From positions 1 to 52,869 of the forward strand of contig JAJDNP010000016.1 of the NCBI GenBank assembly GCA_022340645.1: a DNA stretch of 52,869 bases, in the 5' to 3' direction. The position numbers and the translations under genes are program-made. This document shows, one piece after another, positions 24,584-34,022 of the stretch (within the stretch, counting starts at the first letter, position 1; each line of letters opens with the position of its first letter). The DNA comes from Gammaproteobacteria bacterium. GTDB taxonomy: Bacteria > Pseudomonadota > Gammaproteobacteria > SZUA-229. The notes beneath the pieces were generated by a model. That model saw only the letters and a list, made by a program, of their open reading frames with translations. It was not told the DNA's origin and made no database searches.

Positions 24584-25870
24584 TTAACCATGGCCGGCAT
24601 CAATCAGGGTCATGGTGAGCGCCGGCCAGTAGGTAATAATCAACACCGCGAGCAGCAGGATCAGCATAAACGGAATAGTTGCGTAATACAGTTCGGTAAT
24701 TGGTTTATTAAAACGGTAGCTGGCAATAAACAGGTTCATGCCAACGGGGGGTGTAAAGTAGCCTATCTGCATATTCGCCAAAAAGATTATGCCGAAATGT
24801 ACCGGGTGAATACCGTAACCGACAGCGATGGGCAAGGTCAATGGCACTATAATTACCAGCGCGGAAAACACATCGAGCATCATACCCAGCAGCAGCAAAA
24901 AGATATTCAGCAGGATCAGGAATGTTAACTTGCTGGTTATATGCTCGCGAATAAAATCGAACAACCTGGACGGGACTTCGGCATCGATCAGGTAATTGGT
25001 TGACGCCAGTGAAACGGCCAGGATAATCAGCACACCGCCGACAAGCACCATGGAGTCACGCATAATTACCGGCAGCCGTTTCAGCTGTACTTCTCGCAAG
25101 ATTAGTACATCTACGATCAGGACATACATCACTGCCACGGCGGCCGCTTCTGAAACCGCGAAGTAACCGCTGTAAATACCGCCAATCAGGATAACGGGCA
25201 AGGGCACTTCCCACATTGACTCACGCAGGGCGCTTGTCAGCTCCGCTGAATCAAACGCCTTGATTGGTATCTTTGCATCTACACTCTTATACATGCTCCA
25301 CGCAATCAGCAGCACCAGCATCACAAGCCCCGGCAAAAGACCCGCGATAAACAGATCATCAATGGCCACAGGCTGGTCGAGATCCATCTGCTGTGCAATG
25401 ACGCCATATAAAATCAGCGCAATGGAAGGTGGAAATAACAGGCCCAGGCTGCCTGATGAAGTAATCAGGCCGAGGTTAAAACGCTCGCCATAACCTGCCT
25501 GTTTCATTGCAGGATACAGTATTGCGCCAACCGCGATAATGGTTGCACCGGAGGCGCCAGTGAGCGCAGTGAAAAAGGCACAGGCAAATAAAGAAACCAC
25601 GGCCAGACCACCGGGCATCCAGCCAAGCAGTGCATTGGTCACACGCACCAGCCGCGTCGAGGCCCTGCTTTCACCCAGGACATAACCGGCAAAGGTGAAT
25701 AACGGGATAGCCAGCAATACAGGAGTATCAACAATTCGGTATATTTCTATAGCAATTACCGACAGGTCAATCTCTTTACCGTAGAAACCGATTAATGCAC
25801 TGCTTGCAATGATGGCGAATAATGGCGCACCAAGAACAAACATCAGGGTAAGTATCAGTGCAACCGCCAT
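24584..25870 (-). CDS. dctM: TRAP transporter large permease (DctM)
   Basis: The product is 428 residues with about 11-12 hydrophobic helices. It has the DctM signatures LALIPLFTFAGYVLGE-like (AIPLFTFAGYVL), TGASGATIIAVGAILYP and FTPPVGMNLFIAS. It is the sodium-coupled membrane pump of a tripartite ATP-independent periplasmic transporter; the ligand is probably an organic acid, but unknown. It starts two bases after the dctQ stop. Confidence 0.95.
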   Translation of the reverse strand: MAVALILTLMFVLGAPLFAIIASSALIGFYGKEIDLSVIAIEIYRIVDTPVLLAIPLFTFAGYVLGESRASTRLVRVTNALLGWMPGGLAVVSLFACAFFTALTGASGATIIAVGAILYPAMKQAGYGERFNLGLITSSGSLGLLFPPSIALILYGVIAQQMDLDQPVAIDDLFIAGLLPGLVMLVLLIAWSMYKSVDAKIPIKAFDSAELTSALRESMWEVPLPVILIGGIYSGYFAVSEAAAVAVMYVLIVDVLILREVQLKRLPVIMRDSMVLVGGVLIILAVSLASTNYLIDAEVPSRLFDFIREHITSKLTFLILLNIFLLLLGMMLDVFSALVIIVPLTLPIAVGYGIHPVHFGIIFLANMQIGYFTPPVGMNLFIASYRFNKPITELYYATIPFMLILLLAVLIITYWPALTMTLIDAGHG

Positions 25871-25872
25871 AA

Positions 25873-26373
25873 CTAACGCTCGCTGTCCCTGACTGATCGC
25901 AGAACATGTGGTGTAAACAACAGCAGAAAATAACGCACGGCGATAAGTAAAAAACTAATCGGTATAATAATGGCGGCAACCCATGCCGGAATAGAAGCAA
26001 ATGCCATGGTGCCATACTCATATTCACTGTACACAAAGCGGGCGGCATGCCAGCTGATTAACAGGCAGATAGAGAGTGTAAATAAATAAACCAGCCGGTG
26101 AACATGCGGCAGTAATTTTACAGGCAGGTATTTATTCAGTATATCTATACGGATGTGGTTGTCTGTGCGAGTCGCTACCACGGCACCGGTAAGACCAACC
26201 CATAATACCAGCATTCTTAACAGGGGGTCTATCCAGACAGCACCTTCAGCAAACAGGTTTCTTGATACCACCTGGAACACTGCTAGCACTATCATCACAG
26301 CCAGGATCAAAACGAGCAATCCATCCTCTATCCTGTTAATGAATAAAATGAACTTGTTATTGCTGACATTCAT
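25873..26373 (-). CDS. dctQ: TRAP transporter small permease (DctQ)
   Basis: The product is 166 residues with four hydrophobic helices (about 13-35, 45-70, 92-112 and 128-152) and the typical VVSRNLFAEGAVWIDPLLRM segment after helix one. It is the small membrane partner of DctM. Tight spacing to dctM; 252 bases separate it from dctP, a gap with degenerate repeat-like sequence. Confidence 0.9.
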   Translation of the reverse strand: MNVSNNKFILFINRIEDGLLVLILAVMIVLAVFQVVSRNLFAEGAVWIDPLLRMLVLWVGLTGAVVATRTDNHIRIDILNKYLPVKLLPHVHRLVYLFTLSICLLISWHAARFVYSEYEYGTMAFASIPAWVAAIIIPISFLLIAVRYFLLLFTPHVLRSVRDSER

Positions 26374-26625
26374 AGCTCAAGGTTAACTTCGGGTAGTTGC
26401 TTAAGAAAATAATCCTGACATTGCGAGCGATAACGCGGCAGGCTGTTAGCACGGGGCGACATCCTGGCAAAGATTGTAAATTACATCGTTGTCATTTATC
26501 CCTGGGGCTGCATACAATGCACTCAATTTTGCTCCAGGCAAAATTAGTGCTTCGTGCCTCGAAATGACGGGGTGTTTAAGCGTTTGTGAATTGTTCAACT
26601 TAAATAGCGTCATGCTTATCAGCTA

Positions 26626-27639
26626 TTATTCAGCAAGCTTCGGCGCATCCGGCTTGTGCGCCATTACCGCCCGGTACAGCTCTTTGTTGTAGTCGTATTT
26701 TTCAATCATATCTTTAATGACATGGTTACCCGTCTTTCTCCATTCTTCTTTTTCCTTTTCGCTTAACTGTGTGAATTTCACGCCCTGATTAATCAATGCC
26801 TGTTTCGCTTCTTCGTTATCCGTTTTATTCTGCGCGTCGATGGTTTTATATACTTTTGTCATGACTTCGCGCACGATTGCCTGATCAGTTTCACTCAGCT
26901 GGTAAAAAACATCCTTATCGATAATCATCATCGCGATGAGGTAGTTCAAGGGGAAATCAACGACATAATTAACATGCGAATGCCATTGCAATGCCAGTGC
27001 GCCGATGGGTGAAATTATCACGGTATTGATTAATCCTGTCTGCAAGCCGGTAAGCACGTCGGACAATGGCAACGATATCGGCGTGATACCTATGTCACGG
27101 TAAACGGATAAACCGATATCGCTGTTTTCGGGTACCCATGACTTCTGATGCCGCAGGTCTTCAAAACTGTGAACCGGTTCTTTTGACATTAAATAGGTGA
27201 ACCCGCCCTGGGCAAAACCAAAATTAATAAAACCGCTTTTTTCGATCTGTTTACTCAGCATCGGATCTGTAATTTTTCTTATTTCTTCGGCATCATCGAG
27301 ACTGGAGAACACAAAAGGCAGGCCATAAATCGTCACATCGGGCGTCGAACCGGCCAAATAACCGATTGCTATCGCACCGCCATGCAACTGGCCAATACGA
27401 ATCTTTCTTAAGACGTTCTCATCATTGCCCATTACCCCGCCAGGATAAAATTTAAACTTCACCCTGCCCTGTGTTTTATCACTTATCTCGTCCGCGCCTG
27501 CACGCATCTGTTTCATCCAGAACGTGCCTTCAGGAGAAATGGTCGCTATCTTGATAGTTTTGGCAAGTAACCCTGGTGAAGTAAAACCAGTTAATGTTAT
27601 TGCCGCCATTAGTAACACGTTTTTAATAATATTTTTCAT
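26626..27639 (-). CDS. dctP: TRAP transporter substrate-binding protein (DctP)
   Basis: The product is 337 residues with a signal peptide (about 1-26, ending LLA). The mature part begins KTIKIATISPEGTFWMKQM, followed by QLHGGAIAIGYLAG and a KSWVPENSDIGLSVYRDIG stretch in the binding cleft. This is the periplasmic binding protein of the system; the TatT-associated type is proposed to handle hydrophobic or carboxylate ligands. It lies 35 bases downstream of the tatT gene. Confidence 0.92.
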   Translation of the reverse strand: MKNIIKNVLLMAAITLTGFTSPGLLAKTIKIATISPEGTFWMKQMRAGADEISDKTQGRVKFKFYPGGVMGNDENVLRKIRIGQLHGGAIAIGYLAGSTPDVTIYGLPFVFSSLDDAEEIRKITDPMLSKQIEKSGFINFGFAQGGFTYLMSKEPVHSFEDLRHQKSWVPENSDIGLSVYRDIGITPISLPLSDVLTGLQTGLINTVIISPIGALALQWHSHVNYVVDFPLNYLIAMMIIDKDVFYQLSETDQAIVREVMTKVYKTIDAQNKTDNEEAKQALINQGVKFTQLSEKEKEEWRKTGNHVIKDMIEKYDYNKELYRAVMAHKPDAPKLAE

Positions 27640-27674
27640 TTTTCACTTTTGCTTTTTCATTAAACGCGCAGCGT

Positions 27675-28550
27675 TTAGAAGTAGTCATCTGATTCCGATA
27701 GCAGTTTGGCGGCCTTCTTTTTGGCAAGTGTATTTATCAGGATTTGATCATCCGATCCAATATCGGCATCCATGACCTGCTTTAACAGGCTGTCATGCAA
27801 TTCCTTGTCATACATCATGCGTGCATATTTCTCGGCATATAGCACTTTTGCCATTAAATTGCTGCCGCCTGAAATTTCTATCGCGCGGTCAAAATGCTCT
27901 TTCGCCAGTTCCGGTTTGCCACCAATACCTGGCGGCAACAATGATTCCATGACCGCCATATACAAATGCGCATTGCCATTGCTTACCTTCTCATCGGTAT
28001 CCAGCACACGCTGCAAACCGGCTTTAACCTTTGGCAGTTCGGCAACAGCATTCCAGTCGGAACTGTTCGCTTCGATAACGCCCGCCCAGCTGCTTACATA
28101 AATAAACAGAGACTGCACCTGGTCTTTCTGTATGGTAGCAAGCCGTCTTTCGAATTCAAAATATGAAAGATCTTTCACATCACAAAAATTAGCATCCCGG
28201 ATGCACATAGCGTGACTGGCATAAACAAAAGCGCGGTTTGCCAGTGCTTTTTTACTGTCTGCGGTATTGGTAAAACTCGAAGCATAAGCGCCATACAATT
28301 GCGCGCCAGATTCCAGCAAATCAGGGTTATCAGGATCACCCTTGATCATACTGCTGACTAATATCAGGTAGGCGGGCACACCTTTTTCAATGGTTTCCGG
28401 GTCATCGAACTCTAATATCGTTGCAGACAGGTCCTTTGCAAATTCTGTTTTAGCATTTTTTACAAGCTGACCGCATGCACTTACATTTAACATTAGAAAT
28501 GCAGGTAATACGTAACGTGATATGCCAGTTATTATTGATCTTGTATCCAT
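27675..28550 (-). CDS. TRAP-associated TatT lipoprotein
   Basis: The product is 291 residues with a lipoprotein signal (LMLNVSACGQ, lipid Cys about 26) and a helical TPR-like body (YASHAMCIRD, AHLYMAVMESLLPPG, KEHFDRAIEISGG). This matches the TatT/T-component family, trimeric periplasmic helical proteins that bind DctP-type receptors in TRAP systems. First gene of the operon tatT-dctP-dctQ-dctM. Confidence 0.88.
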   Translation of the reverse strand: MDTRSIITGISRYVLPAFLMLNVSACGQLVKNAKTEFAKDLSATILEFDDPETIEKGVPAYLILVSSMIKGDPDNPDLLESGAQLYGAYASSFTNTADSKKALANRAFVYASHAMCIRDANFCDVKDLSYFEFERRLATIQKDQVQSLFIYVSSWAGVIEANSSDWNAVAELPKVKAGLQRVLDTDEKVSNGNAHLYMAVMESLLPPGIGGKPELAKEHFDRAIEISGGSNLMAKVLYAEKYARMMYDKELHDSLLKQVMDADIGSDDQILINTLAKKKAAKLLSESDDYF

Positions 28551-28830
28551 TAAGTTTGATCAGAATAGCTTAGTAAACGGACAAATACTACCTCAATTTA
28601 GTTATAAGGTCTGCCCGCATTTTTCGTCTTTAATAATATTAAGTAAATGTAAGGCCCAATGCCAGTAACTTAGTATTTTGCCGGCAACGGTGAAACCTAA
28701 TGCCAGCCCTGGTGGTAAACAGTCATCGACGTAGGCCGGATAAACGCTAGTGTTGCCGGCATCACACCGGACTGACGTGGCACCATAACTAAACCTGTAT
28801 TGACATCAGCTCAGCAATTCTCGGAATTGT
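28551..28830. other. Intergenic with REP-like sequence
   Basis: There are 280 bases upstream of tatT. ACGTAGGCCGGATAAACGCT near 28730 followed by TGCCGGCATCACACCGG resembles a REP palindrome of the GCCGGAT type. No gene is seen. The tatT promoter must lie at the 28551-28620 end. Confidence 0.5.
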
Positions 28831-28858
28831 AAAAAAAAAGGCCGGAAACCCGGCCTTT
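28831..28858 (-). terminator. Rho-independent terminator of the SPOR lipoprotein gene
   Basis: The stem AAAGGCCGG/CCGGCCTTT is followed, on the minus strand, by a run of nine T. It begins about 20 bases after the stop of the gene at 28880-29464. Confidence 0.9.
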
Positions 28859-28879
28859 CTAAATGACAGGCAGTTCTGG

Positions 28880-29464
28880 TTACTGGACTACAATTTTCTG
28901 CAGGCCGGCGAGTGGACGAATCCATGGCTTTGAGCCGATTTTATCTTCCAGCATGGCCGCGGCCGCTTCCGCCCTGGCGCGGTCCGGGTATATATCAACC
29001 AGCACATACATAATGGAACCGGCATTATTCGTTTTCACCGTCGTTAACTTGTCCAGGCCATGTCGGTCCTTGAATTTCTGAACATTATCAGCAGACTTGC
29101 TCGCCAGCACCTGTACAGCATAGTTTGTGCTCAGCATCGCCAGTATATTCTGATCAACAGGCGCATCTTCTACTATAACAGGTGCAATCACTTCCGGCGC
29201 TGGCGCCGCTTCGGGCTCCTGCATAACAATCAGATCTGCTTCCATCTCTGGCTCAGTTTCTGCCAGTAGAACAGGATCATTCAATGAGGTATTAGATAAG
29301 CTGTCTTCAGGCGGAATGCTTTGCGCTTCGGCCTGATGTTTTTCACTCCATGGCGAGTCGTTAGCTTGCGTCCAGGGAGCAGGTGTATTTGAACAGGCGA
29401 TGAGGCCAGAAAGAATCAGATTAGTTAACGCAACACCGCGTACAGTTTTTATTTTTATAGGCAT
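28880..29464 (-). CDS. SPOR-domain lipoprotein
   Basis: The product is 194 residues from ATG 29464 (AAGGGGAAC site before it). A lipobox LSGLIAC places the lipidated Cys at 24. An acidic, proline-rich linker (about 45-110) leads to a C-terminal SPOR domain: NYAVQVLASKS ... MYVLVDIYPDRARAEAAAAML ... PWIRPLAGLQ. SPOR domains bind denuded septal peptidoglycan, so a role near division or in envelope upkeep is likely. Single gene with its own terminator. Confidence 0.87.
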   Translation of the reverse strand: MPIKIKTVRGVALTNLILSGLIACSNTPAPWTQANDSPWSEKHQAEAQSIPPEDSLSNTSLNDPVLLAETEPEMEADLIVMQEPEAAPAPEVIAPVIVEDAPVDQNILAMLSTNYAVQVLASKSADNVQKFKDRHGLDKLTTVKTNNAGSIMYVLVDIYPDRARAEAAAAMLEDKIGSKPWIRPLAGLQKIVVQ

Positions 29465-29634
29465 AATTGTTCCCCTTTTTATTTTTTTATTTACGTGAGT
29501 GTAGCGCAAATAATCGGATTGTCAGTAGCAGACTGAAAATTACATGGTATCGTCGTGAACAGCCTTTATGATAGTGATGATACAGGCATATTTGATGATT
29601 TTGCCACGTGCTGACAGTGCATTGCACCATCCAT

Positions 29635-29662
29635 AAAAAAGGAGCGTAGCCGCTCCTTTTTT
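29635..29662 (-). terminator. Rho-independent terminator of pnp
   Basis: AAAAAAGGAGCG and CGCTCCTTTTTT form a 12-bp stem with a four-base loop and T run on both strands. It follows the pnp stop by about 25 bases and ends the rimP-pnp operon. Confidence 0.92.
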
Positions 29663-29685
29663 AGATACCATATTATATACGAGTA

Positions 29686-31779
29686 TTACGCAACAGCATC
29701 TTCAACTTCCTTCATGCTCAGGCGGATGCGGCCCTGGCGATCGATCTCCAGCACCTTGACTTTAACAACATCGCCCTCGGACAATTTATCGCTGACATTC
29801 TCAACACGCTCATCGCTGATTTGAGATATATGGACCAGGCCGTCTTTACCAGGGAGGATTTCAACGAAAGCACCGAAGTCCATAATTTTCTTCACTGTAC
29901 CATTGTAGACAGCACCGACTTCTGCATCTGAAGTAATTTGCTCGATGCGTCTCTTGGCTTCTTCCGCTGCCGCCAGATCACTGGAAGATATCTTCACGTT
30001 GCCATCATCATCGATATCGATAACAGCACCGGTTTCTTCAGTCAGGGCACGAATTACTGCACCGCCTTTACCGATAACGTCACGAATCTTATCCGGGTGA
30101 ATCTTAAGGTCCAGGTAACGTGGCGCGTACTTCGACATTTCTGTTTTGGGTTGTGAAATCACCTTGTTCATCTCGCCCAGGATGAAATTACGACCGGCTT
30201 TTGCCTGCTCCAGCGCCTGGCTCATAATCTCGCGGGTAATGCCGTCGATTTTAATATCCATCTGTAACGCGCAGATGCCGTCTGCTGAACCGGCCACCTT
30301 AAAGTCCATGTCGCCAAGGTGATCTTCATCACCAAGGATATCGGAAAGTACCGCGAAATTATCACCTTCCTTGATCAGTCCCATAGCGATACCGGCAACG
30401 GGTGCTTTTGTTGGCACACCGGCATCCATTAATGACAGGCTGGTGCCGCAAACAGAAGCCATGGAGCTGGAACCGTTTGACTCGGTAATTTCAGACACCA
30501 CGCGAATGGTGTAAGGGAATTCAGCTTCGCCGGGCATTACACCAAGAACACCGCGTTTTGCCAGGCGGCCATGACCGATTTCACGACGTTTCGGTGAACC
30601 GACCATGCCGGTTTCACCGACACAGTAAGGCGGGAAGTTGTAATGCAGCATAAATGATTCACGGTAGGAACCATCAAGTGCGTCGATAATCTGTGCATCA
30701 CGCGCGGTGCCTAAGGTGGTAACCACCAGCGCCTGGGTTTCGCCGCGAGTAAACAGTGCAGAACCGTGGGTACGTGGAAGCACACCTGTGCGCACGGTAA
30801 TATCACGAACATCAGATGTGGTACGGCCGTCGATGCGTTTTTCTCCCGCGAGAATGCGGCCGCGAACAATTTTCTTTTCAAGTTTGCCAAAAGCACCGTT
30901 AACGTCTTCAGCTGACCAGCCGCCTTCAGCAGCTATTGCCTCAACTGCAGCATTTTTCGCTGCTTTCACTGCGTCCTGACGGACAAGTTTGTCAGCAATT
31001 TGATAAGCTGCAGTAATTGCATCAGTACTTACTTCTGCCACTTTTGCGGTCAGCGCTTCATCGGCAACCGGTGCCGTCCATTCCCATTTAGGATTGCCCA
31101 CTTCATCGGCAAACTCCTGGATGGCTTTTATGGCTGACTGCATCTGCTCATGTCCAAACATTACAGCGCCCAGCATAACGTCTTCTGAAAGCAGTTTGGC
31201 TTCCGATTCCACCATCAGTACCGCATGGCCTGTACCGGCAACAACCAGGTCAAGATCAGAGGTTTCCAGTGCTGCCTTGTTAGGGTTTAACAGGTATTCA
31301 CCGTCTTTATAACCAACACGCGCCGCACCGAGCGGGCCGTTAAATGGCACACCGGCAATACATAATGCCGCAGAAGCGCCGATAATGGCAGGAATTTCAG
31401 GGTCAATATCGCCACTGACTGAAACCACGGTCGCAACAATCTGTAAATCGTTGTTGAAGCCCTTGGGAAATAAAGGGCGGATCGGACGGTCGATCAAACG
31501 GCAGGTCAGCGTTTCAGCTTCACTGGGACGGCCTTCACGGCGGAAAAAACCACCTGGAATCTTACCAGCAGCATAGGTGCGTTCCTGGTAGTTAACGGTC
31601 ATCGGGAAGAAGTCTCTGCCCTCTTCTGAGTCTTTAGAACATACCGCAGTAACAAAAACAACTGTGTCGCCCATACTAATCATCACAGCACCGGTAGCCT
31701 GACGAGCGATTTCACTCGTTTCCATCGTTACTGTTAGATCGCCATACTGAAATGATTTTTTAATTGCTGTAGGTATCAC
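29686..31779 (-). CDS. pnp: Polynucleotide phosphorylase
   Basis: The product is 697 residues with two RNase PH domains ([21 protein letters not shown] in the first, [12 protein letters not shown] in the second), then a KH domain ([19 protein letters not shown]) and an S1 domain ([20 protein letters not shown]). It degrades RNA phosphorolytically from the 3' end and is a degradosome partner. The start is a GTG at 31779; the ribosome site is modest (GGGAAAA). It lies downstream of rpsO with a hairpin between them, the usual arrangement for pnp autoregulation through RNase III. Confidence 0.97.
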   Translation of the reverse strand: MIPTAIKKSFQYGDLTVTMETSEIARQATGAVMISMGDTVVFVTAVCSKDSEEGRDFFPMTVNYQERTYAAGKIPGGFFRREGRPSEAETLTCRLIDRPIRPLFPKGFNNDLQIVATVVSVSGDIDPEIPAIIGASAALCIAGVPFNGPLGAARVGYKDGEYLLNPNKAALETSDLDLVVAGTGHAVLMVESEAKLLSEDVMLGAVMFGHEQMQSAIKAIQEFADEVGNPKWEWTAPVADEALTAKVAEVSTDAITAAYQIADKLVRQDAVKAAKNAAVEAIAAEGGWSAEDVNGAFGKLEKKIVRGRILAGEKRIDGRTTSDVRDITVRTGVLPRTHGSALFTRGETQALVVTTLGTARDAQIIDALDGSYRESFMLHYNFPPYCVGETGMVGSPKRREIGHGRLAKRGVLGVMPGEAEFPYTIRVVSEITESNGSSSMASVCGTSLSLMDAGVPTKAPVAGIAMGLIKEGDNFAVLSDILGDEDHLGDMDFKVAGSADGICALQMDIKIDGITREIMSQALEQAKAGRNFILGEMNKVISQPKTEMSKYAPRYLDLKIHPDKIRDVIGKGGAVIRALTEETGAVIDIDDDGNVKISSSDLAAAEEAKRRIEQITSDAEVGAVYNGTVKKIMDFGAFVEILPGKDGLVHISQISDERVENVSDKLSEGDVVKVKVLEIDRQGRIRLSMKEVEDAVA

Positions 31780-31874
31780 TATAATTTTCCCGATAATTGG
31801 CCCTTACCCTGGTGGATATCTGGCCTGCTATTTAACCTGAATATTAACTAGACAGGTGCTAAAACACGTAATAA

Positions 31875-31904
31875 ACGCTGACACTGGCCACAGCGGCCAT
31901 CAGC
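31875..31904 (-). promoter_or_regulatory. rpsO-pnp intergenic hairpin
   Basis: CGCTGA/TCAGCG plus an inner GGCC/GGCC pairing gives a stable stem-loop in the pnp leader. In E. coli an RNase III-cleaved stem in this place controls pnp; the same role is inferred here, and it may also act as a weak rpsO terminator. Confidence 0.6.
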
Positions 31905-31925
31905 GAATTTTTACTAATACGCCTG

Positions 31926-32195
31926 CTAGCGACGCAAACCAAGGCTGGAAATCAGCTGTTTATAACGATCAACATTTTTACTTTTAAGATAATCAAGTAA
32001 CTTGCGACGCTGGTTAACCATGCGTAGTAAACCACGACGTGAGTGGTGATCGTGCTTATGCTCTTTAAAGTGCTCTGTTAATTGCACAATGCGAGTTGTT
32101 AATAACGCAACCTGTACTTCAGGAGATCCGGTATCTCCTTCTTTCAGCTGGTATTTTGAAACAACATCGGCTTTTTCTACGGTCGATAAAGACAT
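31926..32195 (-). CDS. rpsO: Ribosomal protein S15
   Basis: The product is 89 residues, the standard length. [36 protein letters not shown] and the end [12 protein letters not shown] are typical. Binds 16S rRNA in the central domain. Start ATG 32195 after CGGAG. Followed by pnp in the common order. Confidence 0.98.
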   Translation of the reverse strand: MSLSTVEKADVVSKYQLKEGDTGSPEVQVALLTTRIVQLTEHFKEHKHDHHSRRGLLRMVNQRRKLLDYLKSKNVDRYKQLISSLGLRR

Positions 32196-32365
32196 GAATA
32201 CTCCGAACTAAAATATTTTTCCCAATAATTGGACACGAATAAAAAGGATGGCGATTTTATCATTATTTGCAGTGACACAAAAGCATTGTTTATGGATGAT
32301 TTTCAATCATTCTGAGCGTGTATATTATTGGACACACCATAAAAAAAACTTCAAAACTTTATCTT

Positions 32366-32446
32366 TCCGCAAATGAACGCCAATAAACGCAAATAAAATC
32401 TTCCTTTTTTGTTTTTATATTTGCGTGTATTGGCGTTCATTTGCGG
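32366..32446. repeat. AT-rich palindrome copy P1 (29-bp arms)
   Basis: The arms 32366-32394 and 32418-32446 pair with one mismatch (CCGCAAATGAACGCCAATAA on the left). It lies downstream of truB. A sister palindrome P2 is upstream of truB. At one position both arms carry C/G here and A/T in P2, so the pair changed together. Confidence 0.8.
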
Positions 32447-32460
32447 ATAAGTCTGTTTTT

Positions 32461-33390
32461 TCAGGCGCACTGCTTGATCATGCGGCGCGGGGCGACCATG
32501 CCGTTGTCCTGGATTTCCCCAAGTCCCAGAAAATGATCCTGGTCGTACATACGGACCCAGCCCTGTGTCGGCGCATGCGGCACCATTACCGGCTGACCCT
32601 GTTTAATGTAGAAAGCAGCATCCGCTCCCAGGTGGACATCCGGCCAGTGCGCCACACCGCTATCAATCGGCTGCAGGCAGGCATCAAGCGCCTGGTGTCC
32701 CCGCTCTGCCAGTGCAGTAAGCTGTTCAATCGTTTTCATCTCACCTGAATACGGTCCCACGCTTAACCGGCGCAACGCTGTAATGTGGGCGCCGCTGTGC
32801 AGTTTTTTTGCAATATCTTCCACCAGTGTTCGCACATAGGTTCCTTTCGAACAGCTAACCTCAAGGTCCAGCAACGTGCGCTGCCGCTCATCACGATACA
32901 GCGAGATAAACTTAATATCGTAGATGGTGATTTTTCTTGGCTTGCGCTCAACTTCAATGCCCTGGCGAGCCAGCTTGTACAGGCGTTCGCCATTATGTTT
33001 CAGCGCGGAATACATCGGCGGCAGCTGCTCAATCACGCCAATAAACTCGGGCAATACTTTTTTGACATCCTGTTCTGTAATTGCCGAGGCATCCATATTC
33101 TCAGTCACTTCGCCTTCCGCGTCACCGGTGGTTGTACTGACACCCAGCTGGCAGGTAAGCAGATAGCGCTTGTCAGCATCAAGCAGGAAGGCCGAAATTT
33201 TTGTGGCTTCGCCAAAACATACAGGGAGCATACCGGTCGCCAGCGGGTCAAGGCTGCCCGTATGGCCGGCCTTGGCGGCGCCAAACAGGTGCTTCACTTT
33301 TTGCAAAACATGGTTGGAAGTTGAACCCTGCGGTTTATCTAACAGTAATACACCGCTTACATTACGGCCTTTGTTTTTCCTTCTACTCAA
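32461..33390 (-). CDS. truB: tRNA pseudouridine(55) synthase
   Basis: The product is 309 residues from a TTG at 33390, preceded by AAGAGAG. GVLLLDKPQGSTSNHVLQKV, the catalytic HTGSLDPLATGMLP (Asp) and KGTYVRTLVEDI are the TruB motifs. Modifies U55 in the T loop of tRNAs. No ATG lies near the conserved start; the frame can be read 24 codons further to an ATG, but that part runs toward the palindromic repeat at 33437-33517 and is not conserved. The length matches E. coli TruB (314). Confidence 0.93.
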   Translation of the reverse strand: MSRRKNKGRNVSGVLLLDKPQGSTSNHVLQKVKHLFGAAKAGHTGSLDPLATGMLPVCFGEATKISAFLLDADKRYLLTCQLGVSTTTGDAEGEVTENMDASAITEQDVKKVLPEFIGVIEQLPPMYSALKHNGERLYKLARQGIEVERKPRKITIYDIKFISLYRDERQRTLLDLEVSCSKGTYVRTLVEDIAKKLHSGAHITALRRLSVGPYSGEMKTIEQLTALAERGHQALDACLQPIDSGVAHWPDVHLGADAAFYIKQGQPVMVPHAPTQGWVRMYDQDHFLGLGEIQDNGMVAPRRMIKQCA

Positions 33391-33436
33391 AATTAAACTC
33401 TCTTTTATTAAAAGATCAAAAACTGAAATTAATTTT

Positions 33437-33517
33437 CCGCAAATGAACGCAAATAAATGCAAATAAAAAATTTCCTTTTTTGTTTTTAAATTTGCGTTTA
33501 TTTGCGTTCATTTGCGG
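33437..33517. repeat. AT-rich palindrome copy P2 (28-bp arms)
   Basis: The arms 33437-33464 and 33490-33517 pair with one mismatch (CCGCAAATGAACGCAAATAA on the left). It lies between rbfA and truB inside the operon, so it is transcribed and would fold into a long RNA hairpin. Related to P1 at 32366-32446. Confidence 0.8.
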
Positions 33518-33555
33518 AAGAAAAAAGTTTTTTAAATGTAGATGTTAACTGTAAA

Positions 33556-33945
33556 TCAATGGCCGTTAGCGTCATGTTCTTTGTCGCTTTTAATGGCCTG
33601 ATTGATTAACTCGTCCATTGCTTCACCGCGACTGATACTGTCGTCAAGCACAAATTTCAGTGTCGGCACAATACGCGCCCTGATGCGGTGTGCAACTGCT
33701 TTTCGAATAAATCCGACTGCATGGTTTAACACTTCGACGGATTCTTTCTGTTTCTCAGGGGAATTCCCCTCGGCGTGGAAAACGGAACAGTAAATAATGG
33801 CATGGCTCAGATCGCGGCTCATACGCGCTTCAGTGAAGGAGACAAAGCCCAGGCGCGGATCTTTAATTTCATCACGCACGATTTCCGCAAGCTCGCGGCG
33901 AAGCTGTTCCGCCAGACGTTGACTACGTGAAAATTCTTTAGGCAT
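33556..33945 (-). CDS. rbfA: 30S ribosome-binding factor A
   Basis: The product is 129 residues. RVAEQL-like start (SQRLAEQLRRELAEIVRDEI), then DPRLGFVSFTEARMSRDLSHA and ARIVPTLKFVLDDSISRGEA are the RbfA signature. Helps 16S rRNA maturation in the 30S subunit. AGGTAG site before ATG 33945. Confidence 0.97.
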   Translation of the reverse strand: MPKEFSRSQRLAEQLRRELAEIVRDEIKDPRLGFVSFTEARMSRDLSHAIIYCSVFHAEGNSPEKQKESVEVLNHAVGFIRKAVAHRIRARIVPTLKFVLDDSISRGEAMDELINQAIKSDKEHDANGH

Positions 33946-34022
33946 CGTAACTACCTGGCTTTACCATGCAATGCTGCATGGCCACGCTGTTGAAAATAAT
34001 CATTTGCAAAAGTACGTATTAC

